DNA of 30,722 nucleotides from Negativicutes bacterium (lineage in GTDB: Bacteria > Bacillota_C > Negativicutes > Sporomusales_B > JARLHX01). The stretch lies in assembly GCA_031292015.1 (NCBI GenBank), contig JARLHY010000061.1, positions 1 through 30,722 of the forward strand, written 5' to 3'. This document shows, piece after piece, positions 7,289 to 14,469 of this stretch (positions are counted from its first letter, which is position 1; each line of letters begins with the position of its first letter). The notes below the pieces were generated by a model, which was not told the origin of the DNA, ran no database searches, and was given only the letters and a program-made list of their open reading frames with translations. Both the position numbers and the translations under genes were made by a program.

Positions 7289-8674
7289 ATGGCTGACGCA
7301 GGTTCTGAGATTAGACCCCCAAAAGGCGGAGCATCAAACATAGTTGATAAGTTCACAGAATGGAGTCTGAACTGGGTACCCGATTCTATGGTATTTGTGC
7401 TAATCTTGACATTTATTGTGTTTGTCGCGGCCCTGGGTTTGACAAAAAGCAGTGTTTTCGATCTGATTAATTGGTATGCCGGGAGTTTTTGGCTATTATT
7501 AACGTTTGCGATGCAACTGTGCATACTGATGATTACCGGCTTTGTTGTCGCCGATTCCAAGCAGGTTAAACGCGGGATTGTCGCTGTGTTAGACTGGCCG
7601 AAAACGGCTAAATCAACAATTGCTCTATATTGTTTGGTTGGCGGCGCTGTTGCCTGGGTCCACTGGGGCGTCGGACTGATGTTTTGCATGATTATGGGCC
7701 GGGAATTGGCTGTCCGCAAGCGCGGTCTCGGAATCCACTACCCATTTGTTGCAGCTTTGGCCTATAGCGTTACCAATGTTATGTGTAACGGACCGTCACA
7801 GTCAGCACCGCTGCTGGTTGCGACTCCTGGACACTTTCTGGAAAAAATGATCGGGATTATTCCGCTGAACGAAACGGCTTTATCGCCCTTTTTGATTGCC
7901 CTCCAGCTATTTTTGTTTATCACCCTTCCTCTTCTGGCGATATGGCTCATGCCGAAGAAAGAGCGCGCCGTGGAAATGAGTGATGAGCTCTACAAAGAAT
8001 TTACGGCTACTCTGCCGGAAGAAGATGAAAAGACGTTAAGGCCGGCGGAGCGCTGGGACCGGTCCAAGATACTGCAATCCCTGTTGGCGCTTGGTATTCT
8101 GGCATGGGTGGGCAACTATATCTACACAAAAGGCTTCGGAAAGCTTGATCTCAATTCGATCAATTTTCTCTTCCTGGGCCTGGCACTTATCCTGCATGGA
8201 TCGCCGCGCAGTTTCACGGAATCGCTGAAGAGAGGTGTCACCACCACCTTCGGCGTTATGGTTCAGTTTCCGATGTATGCCGGTATTTTCGGTATGATCA
8301 GCAATTCCGGTATTTCGGCGATGATAACGCATTGGTTTGTGTCGATTTCGACAGCAGGCACGTATTCCTGGATTATCTATTTATACACAGGCGTAATGGA
8401 CTTCTTTGTACCGTCCGGCGGCTCCAAATTCGTCATTGAGGCTCCCTTTATTCTTCCGGCGGGACAACAGCTGGGTGTTCCGGTGGCGCAGATCATTAAC
8501 GCCTATAGTACCGGCGCCCAGTGGGCCAATAATCTTCAGCCGTTTTGGGCGCTGCCGGTTTTGGCGGCATTTAGGGTGCGGTTTCAAGATATCTTGCCAT
8601 TCACTTTTGCGATTTGGCTTTATGCAGGGATCGTATCGTCGATCTTTTTCCTGCTATTCCCCAATGGGCTGTAG
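7289..8674 (+). CDS. atoE: Short-chain fatty acid transporter, AtoE family
   Basis: This 461-residue, very hydrophobic protein has about 10-12 membrane segments and matches the AtoE/SCFA_trans family in length and motifs. Examples are WVPDSMVFVLILTFIVF near the start, VHWGVGLMF, NGPSQSAPLLVATPGH, FFVPSGGSKFVIEAP and QWANNLQPFWALP near the C-terminus. The family carries acetoacetate, butyrate and related short-chain acids across the inner membrane. The ATG at 7289 follows AAGGAGG (7273-7279) closely and precisely. It is the first gene behind the sigma-54 promoter and is followed after 70 bases by the BKACE gene. In this setting it could import the acid substrate or export the acetoacetate made by the cleavage enzyme. 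The gene symbol is by family only. Confidence 0.85.
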   Translation: MADAGSEIRPPKGGASNIVDKFTEWSLNWVPDSMVFVLILTFIVFVAALGLTKSSVFDLINWYAGSFWLLLTFAMQLCILMITGFVVADSKQVKRGIVAVLDWPKTAKSTIALYCLVGGAVAWVHWGVGLMFCMIMGRELAVRKRGLGIHYPFVAALAYSVTNVMCNGPSQSAPLLVATPGHFLEKMIGIIPLNETALSPFLIALQLFLFITLPLLAIWLMPKKERAVEMSDELYKEFTATLPEEDEKTLRPAERWDRSKILQSLLALGILAWVGNYIYTKGFGKLDLNSINFLFLGLALILHGSPRSFTESLKRGVTTTFGVMVQFPMYAGIFGMISNSGISAMITHWFVSISTAGTYSWIIYLYTGVMDFFVPSGGSKFVIEAPFILPAGQQLGVPVAQIINAYSTGAQWANNLQPFWALPVLAAFRVRFQDILPFTFAIWLYAGIVSSIFFLLFPNGL

Positions 8675-8744
8675 TATTTCGTTCAGATGTGCCAAATAAG
8701 CTTTTCTGGCACCTGAAAATACATTAAAGAAGGTGCATTATAAA

Positions 8745-9665
8745 GTGGCTGTATCATCAAGTAAAAGAATAATCAGTTGTGCAATTACCGGTTCTATTCA
8801 TCTGCCGACGATGACGCCATATCTTCCCATTACGCCCGAACAGATCGCGCAAAACGCTCTGGACGCGGCTGATGCGGGGGCGGCTATCGTACACATCCAC
8901 GCCCGCCATCCTGAGACCGGCCAACCGTCGTCCGACCTGACCCTTTATCGCCGGATTCTCGATCAAATCAGAGCAAAAAACAAGGATGTCGTCATCTGCC
9001 TGACCACCGGCGGCGGCGCAGGAATGACTGTCGAGGAACGGGTGTCGGTTGTGCCGGAGTTTAAACCCGAACTGGCGTCGATGAATACAGGCTCCATGAA
9101 CTGGGGCATGTTCCCCTTGGCCAATAAATTCAAAGAGTTCCAGTTCCCCTGGGAGGGGCAATTCCTGAAAGCCAGCAGGGACTTTGTCTTTCAAAACACT
9201 TTTGAATCCATGGAGAAAATGTGCAAGATCATGGATGAGAGTGGCACAAAGCCTGAACTGGAAGCGTACGACACAGGACATCTTTACAATATCGCCTATT
9301 TGCTTCAGGCCGGGATTATCAAAGCGCCGATTACCATGCAGTTTGTCACCGGCATCCTCGGCGGGATTGGTTCCAGCCCGTACGATATCATGAATATGCA
9401 CCAAACCGCAGACCGGCTGTTCGGCCGGGGCCAATACAACTGGTCGGTCATCGGGGCCGGCAAGGCGGAGTTTCCTGATGCAATGCTGTCGCTGATCCTG
9501 GGCGGCCATGTACGGGTGGGGCTGGAAGACAACTTGTATGTAGGAAAAGGCAAGTTGGCGAAATCCAACAGGGAACTGGTGGCGAAAATGGTGCGGATGA
9601 TGGCCGAACTGGACCTGGAGCCTGCCTCGCCGGCAGAGGCACGGGAAATGTTGGCCCTGGCATAA
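8745..9665 (+). CDS. Beta-keto acid cleavage enzyme (BKACE, DUF849/Kce family)
   Basis: This 306-residue TIM-barrel protein belongs to the zinc-dependent family whose founder, Kce, cleaves 3-keto-5-aminohexanoate. Members react a beta-keto acid with acetyl-CoA to give acetoacetate and a new acyl-CoA. Family signatures include ISCAITGSIHLPTMTPYLPIT, the zinc-binding HIHARHP (His50, His52), CLTTGGGAGMTVEER, TGILGGIGSSPYDI and VRVGLEDNLY, whose glutamate completes the zinc site. The start is the GTG at 8745, 11 bases after AAGAAGG; the GTG at 8733 overlaps that site and is rejected. Which beta-keto acid is cleaved cannot be told from sequence by eye, because specificity in this family lies in a few pocket residues. 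The gene sits in an operon with a short-chain acid transporter and a dehydrogenase. Confidence 0.9.
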   Translation: MAVSSSKRIISCAITGSIHLPTMTPYLPITPEQIAQNALDAADAGAAIVHIHARHPETGQPSSDLTLYRRILDQIRAKNKDVVICLTTGGGAGMTVEERVSVVPEFKPELASMNTGSMNWGMFPLANKFKEFQFPWEGQFLKASRDFVFQNTFESMEKMCKIMDESGTKPELEAYDTGHLYNIAYLLQAGIIKAPITMQFVTGILGGIGSSPYDIMNMHQTADRLFGRGQYNWSVIGAGKAEFPDAMLSLILGGHVRVGLEDNLYVGKGKLAKSNRELVAKMVRMMAELDLEPASPAEAREMLALA

Positions 9666-9739
9666 TGGGCTGAATAAGAAACTTACCGGTATAGTAAAGA
9701 GAATTTCGATTCTACAATAATGGATACGGGGGCAAAAAG

Positions 9740-10765
9740 ATGAGAACAGCCATTTTAGGTGCGGGGTCACTGGGGATAATCATCGGAGCTTTAATCGCGA
9801 AAAGCGGGCGGCAGATCGATTTGATTGATTCGTATCAAGAAAACGTTGATGCGCTTAACGCCAATGGTGCTACGGTCACAGGTTTTCTGGACCTGAATGT
9901 TCCTGTGAAGGCGCTGGTCCCGGAACAAATGGAAGGATACTATGACCTGATCATCTTATTGACAAAGCAAACCGCCAACCAAGCGGCATTAACGGAAATC
10001 CTGCCTCATCTGCATAAGGATAGTGTCGTCTGTACACTGCAAAACGGGGTTCCTGAAGAAGCAGTAGCCGCCTGTGTAGGCAAGGAAAGAACTTCCGGCG
10101 GAGCGGTGATGTTTGGCGCGACCTGGGTTAAACCCGGTGTTTCCATGCTGACATCGCCTTTTGCGAAAGTACAGGAGTTGGCTTTCGAGATCGGCGAAAT
10201 GGACGGAGTGCTTCGTCCTCGCCAGTATCAAATTCAGGATATCCTTGGGGCAGTCGGCAAAACGGATATCATGGATAACCTTATGGGAATCCGGTGGAAC
10301 AAAGTTCTTCAGAATTCCTGCTTCAGCGGAATGTCGGCCGCACTCGGCTGTACCTTCGGCGATGTGCTGGCGAGTCCGAAAGCGATGGAGTGTCTGGCTC
10401 ACATTGCCGACGAGGTCATTAAAGTCTGCCACGCACAAGGCTATCGTATGGTTGAAGCATTTGGCGAAGATTTTGAAAGCCTGGAGTTAAAAACCAGTGC
10501 CGATATTCCTGAAAAGATGGCCTTGTATCACCGGGTGTGGGATGCTCACGGCAAGCTTAAGGCCAGCATGCTCCAAGACCTGGAAAAAGGCAAAAAGACT
10601 GAAATCGGCTACATTAACGGCATTGTCAGCGACAAGGGGCGTGAATTCGGCGTACCTACTCCTTTTAACGACAAGGTAGTGGAACTGGTTACAGAAGCCG
10701 AAGCCATGGGCCGGATCAATGACTTCAGTTATCTGAAACGGTTTGACGATATCCTTGGTAAATGA
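9740..10765 (+). CDS. Ketopantoate-reductase-like dehydrogenase (ApbA/PanE family)
   Basis: This 341-residue protein has the N-terminal NAD(P)-binding ILGAGSLGIIIG and the C-terminal helical ApbA domain. The catalytic lysine motif RWNKVLQNS is present (Lys188, Asn192). E. coli PanE has a second asparagine four residues further on that contacts ketopantoate; here the residue is serine (Ser196). The sequence is also longer than PanE (about 300). Together with the operon context, this argues for a different hydroxy/keto acid substrate, perhaps oxidation of a hydroxy acid to the keto acid used by the BKACE enzyme. The ATG at 9740 follows ACGGGGG. The gene ends 28 bases from a convergent gene. The family call is firm and the substrate is inference. 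Confidence 0.85.
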   Translation: MRTAILGAGSLGIIIGALIAKSGRQIDLIDSYQENVDALNANGATVTGFLDLNVPVKALVPEQMEGYYDLIILLTKQTANQAALTEILPHLHKDSVVCTLQNGVPEEAVAACVGKERTSGGAVMFGATWVKPGVSMLTSPFAKVQELAFEIGEMDGVLRPRQYQIQDILGAVGKTDIMDNLMGIRWNKVLQNSCFSGMSAALGCTFGDVLASPKAMECLAHIADEVIKVCHAQGYRMVEAFGEDFESLELKTSADIPEKMALYHRVWDAHGKLKASMLQDLEKGKKTEIGYINGIVSDKGREFGVPTPFNDKVVELVTEAEAMGRINDFSYLKRFDDILGK

Positions 10766-10793
10766 GTAGTTGAAAGGATCAGTGTCAACCGAG

Positions 10794-11450
10794 CTATGGG
10801 GCTATATATTCATAACATCCGATGATGACAAGCAGGGTCCCGCTGAGCAGGAACGTCTTTTGGCCAAAGCGGCGGGAGGTATAGTTGGTTCCGCAATATA
10901 GGCCTGCGGATAAGGCTAAGAAGCTCAACAGAAATACGAAGAGGGTGGTGATGACTGAATTCATGCCAAGCAGTCCGGCCCCCAGCCCTGCTGCAATGTT
11001 GTTCATTGTCAGCGCCAGTCCTAATATTGCCGCTTCATGGAGGCTGATATCCCCGGAAAAGTCCAAGTCGGCTTCGGCCGGATTGCTAATGACCGCGTAG
11101 ATCCGGGCAAAGGCTGTGACCGGATGCGACTGGCTGCAGCAACATTCCGCCTGGCTGATTGGTTGTACCTGTCCGGTGTGATTGTTGTGACACAACCCTT
11201 GCCGGATTACCCAGAGCCCTGTGGCGCCAAGCAGCAGCGAACCGGCTCCTTTTGCCAAATCCAGGGGAAACCAGGTGGAAACGGTCTGGCCGCAGGACAT
11301 GGCCAGAAATGTTCCGGCGCTGGTTATGGCGGCTATCAGCAGATTAGCCGAAAAAGAAATGCGGATGTTTCTTAGGCCATAAGCCAGCCCGACCCCGATA
11401 TTATCAAGGTTGGAGGATATGGCCATCAACAGCATGGCGACAAGATTCAT
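10794..11450 (-). CDS. ytaF: MntP/YtaF-like membrane protein
   Basis: This 218-residue protein is made of two similar halves with about six membrane helices. Each half carries an acidic/asparagine motif (SSNLDNIGVGLAYGL near residue 10, TMNNIAAGLGAGLLG in the second half). The arrangement is that of the manganese exporter MntP family and its sporulation-associated relative YtaF. The central hydrophilic loop holds a small CCCS-type cluster. The start is the ATG at 11450, behind AAGAGGG on the minus strand; a start seven codons upstream overlaps that site. It is convergent with the dehydrogenase gene and divergent from the riboswitch side. Metal efflux is the family role; a sporulation role is inferred from the closer resemblance to YtaF. 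Confidence 0.75.
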   Translation of the reverse strand: MNLVAMLLMAISSNLDNIGVGLAYGLRNIRISFSANLLIAAITSAGTFLAMSCGQTVSTWFPLDLAKGAGSLLLGATGLWVIRQGLCHNNHTGQVQPISQAECCCSQSHPVTAFARIYAVISNPAEADLDFSGDISLHEAAILGLALTMNNIAAGLGAGLLGMNSVITTLFVFLLSFLALSAGLYCGTNYTSRRFGQKTFLLSGTLLVIIGCYEYIAP

Positions 11451-11524
11451 CGGCGGTTCCCTCTTTTGCACAAATCATATGGCGCGAGTCTTTGCGGGTG
11501 GTCAAAACTTCGTGGAGGTTCCAG

Positions 11525-11584
11525 GTGAATGAATTAAAACAAATGCCGGGAATTCCTACGGGGATTATTGCTCAGATACTGTAG
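11525..11584 (+). CDS. Possible 19-residue small ORF
   Basis: A GTG at 11525 lies six bases after GGAGG (11514-11518) and opens MNELKQMPGIPTGIIAQIL, stopping at 11582-11584. A convincing terminator follows at 11673-11719, so a short transcript with its own ribosome binding site and end is plausible. The peptide is not recognised. It is too short for coding statistics and could be chance. Confidence 0.3.
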   Translation: MNELKQMPGIPTGIIAQIL

Positions 11585-11672
11585 TTATTTAACGGGCCGG
11601 AAGCGGGCATAGGATAATTTTAAGGGATGATATGAATATATTGCCGTCTCGCATTTTTCGAAAGGATAATGG

Positions 11673-11719
11673 AAAGCCTGCAGGGAAGACTGCGGTTAAA
11701 AGCAGCAGTCAGCTTTTTT
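11673..11719 (+). terminator. Intrinsic terminator upstream of the riboswitch
   Basis: AAAGC (11673-11677) pairs with GCTTT (11712-11716) outside GACTGC/GCAGTC (11688-11693 with 11705-11710). A run of six T follows at 11714-11719. It isolates the riboswitch promoter from upstream transcription. Confidence 0.65.
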
Positions 11720-11747
11720 GACGCAGCTTGTGGCACCCTAATTTAAT
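11718..11747 (+). promoter_or_regulatory. Sigma-A type promoter of the cobT riboswitch transcript
   Basis: TTGACG (11718-11723), 18 bases, then TTTAAT (11742-11747). The -35 overlaps the T run of the preceding terminator. The predicted start falls just before the first conserved riboswitch bases. Confidence 0.55.
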
Positions 11748-11757
11748 AAGTCCACCA

Positions 11758-11950
11758 ATCAGGTGCCTCTTTGAGAAAAGAGGAGAATAGGGAAGTTCGG
11801 ACAGGATTGGCCCCAACCAATCCTGAAACGACGCGGTCGCGCCACTGTAAGCGGAGAGCAGCCTCGCGGAAAACCACCGGAAACGGGAAGGTAGAGGCGC
11901 TGTGATGATCCGCAGCCAGGAGACCTGCCTGATGAGGCTGTCATGTTGTC
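11758..11950 (+). promoter_or_regulatory. Cobalamin (adenosylcobalamin) riboswitch
   Basis: The conserved blocks occur in the right order and spacing: CAGGTGCC at the 5' edge, AATAGGGAAG (11786-11795), GCCACTGTAA (11841-11850), GGGAAGGT near 11885, and the B12-box AGCCAGGAGACCTGCC (11914-11929). It is followed by an intrinsic terminator and then cobT. This fits transcriptional repression of lower-ligand attachment when adenosylcobalamin is plentiful. The exact 3' boundary is uncertain by about 20 bases. Confidence 0.95.
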
Positions 11951-11987
11951 CCCGCGCAAGGGATAATGCCAGAAGGATAGGTTTTTG

Positions 11988-12035
11988 TACAGCAAAAGCC
12001 CTAGCCTTTTTTGGCTAGGGCTTTTGCTGTATTTT
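11988..12035 (+). terminator. Riboswitch-controlled intrinsic terminator
   Basis: A perfect 19-base stem (11988-12006 with 12013-12031), a T-rich loop and a following T run lie between the B12-box and the cobT ribosome binding site. It is the expected expression platform for the cobalamin riboswitch. Confidence 0.9.
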
Positions 12036-12060
12036 GTCCGAGAAAAAAGGAGGAGAGGTA

Positions 12061-13083
12061 ATGAATTCAGTGCAGGTTGACGAACTCATCGACGGGATGG
12101 CGAAACCGCCCGGAAGCCTGGGGTTGCTGGAAAAACACGTCAAACGGGTTTTGTTGAGTTGGGGAGAGATGCGGGAACTGAAACCCTACCATCTGATTTT
12201 TGCCGCAGATAACGGGGTAGTGGAAGAAGGGGTGGCCGCGTTTCCGCCTGTCATCACCTATCTTCAGGCCCAAAATATGGTGGACGGCAGGGCTACTATC
12301 AACGCCTTTTGCCGCTGTTACGGCATTCCCTGTGAAGTGGTGGATGTCGGCGTAAGCGGCACCAAGCCGGTGGGGACCAATCGCAAGGCAGCCGAAGGCA
12401 GCAGGAACTTTGCGAAAGAGCCGGCCATGACTCCCAGCGAGTATGCTTATGTACAGGAGGCGGCGGCCGATCGCGTGCAGACGGTGGCGGAGCAGCAGGG
12501 CTGCAATCTCTTTTCGTTCGGCGAGATGGGCATCGGCAACACCACCACGTCTTCCGCCGTGCTGCACGCTCTCACCGGCATTGAACCCGAGTTTGTCGTC
12601 GGCTATGGCGCCGGTCAGCCCAGCAGCGAAATGCTCAGAAAAAAACGCAACGCCATTACCAAGGGAATGATGCTGCACAAAGCCAATATTCACAATCCGC
12701 ACGACATTTTGCGCTGTCTTGGCGGTTTTGATATTGCCGCCATGTGCGCCGCGATGCTGAAGTGCACCGAACTGCATATTCCTTTCGTCATCGACGGATT
12801 CATCAGTGCCGTCGCCTACGCCTGTGCGACCCGGATTGACGAACAGGCCAAACATTACGCCATACCCTCCCATCTTTCCAAAGAGCCGGGAATGATATAT
12901 GCTTTGCTGCTTGGCGGAATCCTGGCCGACGAAGTGCCCATCAGAGGCAATATGGCTTTGGGCGAGGGGACTGGCGCCGTACTGATGGTGGGGCTGCTCA
13001 GGGCCATGCTTGAGGCGGTAAAAACTACGGCCAGACTGTCGGATTTCGACCTGGGCGACGCGGCGCTGAAGGCGTCAGTCTAA
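12061..13083 (+). CDS. cobT: Nicotinate-nucleotide:lower-ligand base phosphoribosyltransferase
   Basis: This 340-residue CobT-family enzyme moves phosphoribose from nicotinate mononucleotide to 5,6-dimethylbenzimidazole or a related base. That makes the activated lower ligand for cobamide assembly. Family motifs are AKPPGSLG near the N-terminus, the DNGVVEEGVAAFP region, GEMGIGNTTTSSA (154-166), GYGAG, and the catalytic glutamate in LGEGTGAVL (Glu302). The start is the ATG at 12061 behind AAAGGAGGAGAGG; an upstream start inside the leader is rejected. It sits under a cobalamin riboswitch and next to a B12-dependent pathway. Only one CobT-like gene is present here, unlike the arsAB pairs used for phenolic ligands in some Negativicutes. 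The base used cannot be decided by eye. Confidence 0.93.
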   Translation: MNSVQVDELIDGMAKPPGSLGLLEKHVKRVLLSWGEMRELKPYHLIFAADNGVVEEGVAAFPPVITYLQAQNMVDGRATINAFCRCYGIPCEVVDVGVSGTKPVGTNRKAAEGSRNFAKEPAMTPSEYAYVQEAAADRVQTVAEQQGCNLFSFGEMGIGNTTTSSAVLHALTGIEPEFVVGYGAGQPSSEMLRKKRNAITKGMMLHKANIHNPHDILRCLGGFDIAAMCAAMLKCTELHIPFVIDGFISAVAYACATRIDEQAKHYAIPSHLSKEPGMIYALLLGGILADEVPIRGNMALGEGTGAVLMVGLLRAMLEAVKTTARLSDFDLGDAALKASV

Positions 13084-13172
13084 GTAAGCAGCGACTGGAA
13101 CATAGGACAAGGTTGCCATATTATAGTTATTTTTTGCTGTACGAAGGAAAACACTTTCTCAATAGCCAAATA

Positions 13173-13217
13173 CTCCCAACAGAAACAATGTATTCTCCCC
13201 CATTGTTTGGTTGGGAG
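13173..13217 (+). promoter_or_regulatory. Strong hairpin covering the kinase ribosome binding site
   Basis: CTCCCAAC (13173-13180) pairs with GTTGGGAG (13210-13217), and AAACAATG (13183-13190) pairs with CATTGTTT (13201-13208) around a ten-base loop. The 16 pairs are broken only by a small internal loop. The 3' arm contains nearly all of the GGGAGG Shine-Dalgarno sequence (13213-13218) of the ATG at 13226. There is no T run, so it is not a terminator. Translation control of the kinase is the natural inference. Confidence 0.65.
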
Positions 13218-13225
13218 GTGGACCA

Positions 13226-14446
13226 ATGCAAAAAAATAACAGCTTTGCACTGGGTGAAATCGTTAATACCAAGATATTGCAGGAAATACAGGATAAATTC
13301 TGTGATGCGACAGGCTTGGCTGCGGTGATTGTTGACGTGGATGGCAAGCCTGTCACTATGCCCAGCAATTTCACAAAATTCTGTAATCTTATCCGGTCGA
13401 CCCCGTCGGGCCTGATCCGCTGTATGGCCTGCGACGACAGGGCCGGGCGAAAAGCGATGGAAAAACACCAGCCGGTTGTTTATCATTGTCATTCGGGACT
13501 TACCGACTTAGCGGCCCCGATCATTGTCAACAATGAATATCTGGGCGCTTTTTTGGCCGGGCAGGTAGTATTGCCGCAGGACGGGTTCGACACCAAAGGC
13601 GAAATGAAACGTCTGGTGGCCGGCCTGGAACTTGATCTGGAGGCCCTGGCAGAGTTGTTCGAGCTGATCGAGATTGTCCCGGGGAACAGAGTGAAAGCCA
13701 GCGCCGATCTGCTTTACATCATGTCCAACTATATTGTCGAGATGGGTGTCGCCAATATCAGCCAGCGGCAGCTGATGACCGAGATGAAGGCCAAGGCGGA
13801 CCTGGAGACCATGCTGAAGGCGAACGAACTCAAGGCGCTGCAGTCCCAGATCAATCCCCATTTCCTGTTCAATACATTGAATACTATCGCCAGGCTGGCG
13901 ATGATGGAAGGCGCCGAGCGCACCCAGGAGATGGTCTACGCTCTGTCCGACCTCTTGCGCAACAACCTGCGGGATATGGACCAGTTCAACACCCTGAAGG
14001 ATGAAATCCGTTCCATTAAGGACTACCTGCTGATCCAGCAGGTGCGCTTTGGCGACCGGGTTCATGTGGATATTGATATTCCGGCTGACCTCGCGGAAAT
14101 GCGTATTCCGGTGATGACGCTTCAGCCGCTGGTGGAAAATGCCATCATCCATGGGCTGGAGCCGAAAAAAGAAGGCGGCGGTATCCGTATCTCCGCCAAG
14201 ATTCAGGAAAATCGTCTGGTTATAACGGTCGCTGACAGCGGTGTCGGCGTGAGTCCGGAACGAATCAGGGAAATCTTCCGGGAAGAAAAGCGGGCGGTGT
14301 CGAAGGGGCAGACCACCGGGCTTGGCATCGTCAATGTGCATAAACGGATTCAGCATCATTTCGGCAGTGACTATGGGATCATGATTGACGGGCGGCCGGG
14401 CATGGGTACCGATGTTCACATTTACCTGCCCTGCGCGCAGTATTGA
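13226..14446 (+). CDS. PocR-domain LytS-like sensor histidine kinase
   Basis: This 406-residue protein has an N-terminal PocR ligand-binding domain (about 10-160) with the conserved cysteines of that family (Cys53, Cys66, Cys69, Cys88) and the GLTDLAAPI and LGAFLAGQV strands. A coiled-coil linker (180-205) follows. Next are a His_kinase domain of the LytS type with SQINPHFLFN (phospho-acceptor His212) and a HATPase domain with QPLVENAIIHG and the GVGV and GLGIVN boxes. No membrane segment is seen, so it should be a soluble sensor. PocR domains are thought to bind hydrocarbon derivatives such as 1,3-propanediol or related diols. The start is the ATG at 13226; its ribosome binding site is inside a hairpin. 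It is followed by its response regulator and then the pdu operon. Confidence 0.9.
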   Translation: MQKNNSFALGEIVNTKILQEIQDKFCDATGLAAVIVDVDGKPVTMPSNFTKFCNLIRSTPSGLIRCMACDDRAGRKAMEKHQPVVYHCHSGLTDLAAPIIVNNEYLGAFLAGQVVLPQDGFDTKGEMKRLVAGLELDLEALAELFELIEIVPGNRVKASADLLYIMSNYIVEMGVANISQRQLMTEMKAKADLETMLKANELKALQSQINPHFLFNTLNTIARLAMMEGAERTQEMVYALSDLLRNNLRDMDQFNTLKDEIRSIKDYLLIQQVRFGDRVHVDIDIPADLAEMRIPVMTLQPLVENAIIHGLEPKKEGGGIRISAKIQENRLVITVADSGVGVSPERIREIFREEKRAVSKGQTTGLGIVNVHKRIQHHFGSDYGIMIDGRPGMGTDVHIYLPCAQY

Positions 14447-14469
14447 CGCCGGTTGAAGGAGCAGCAGCA

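Noticed and set aside
11759..11995. Minus-strand 78-codon frame over the riboswitch
   Set aside because: The stretch is fully explained by the cobalamin riboswitch and its terminator.
12034..12060. Upstream in-frame start for cobT
   Set aside because: It lies at the end of the terminator, and the strong ribosome binding site AAAGGAGGAGAGG points to the ATG at 12061.
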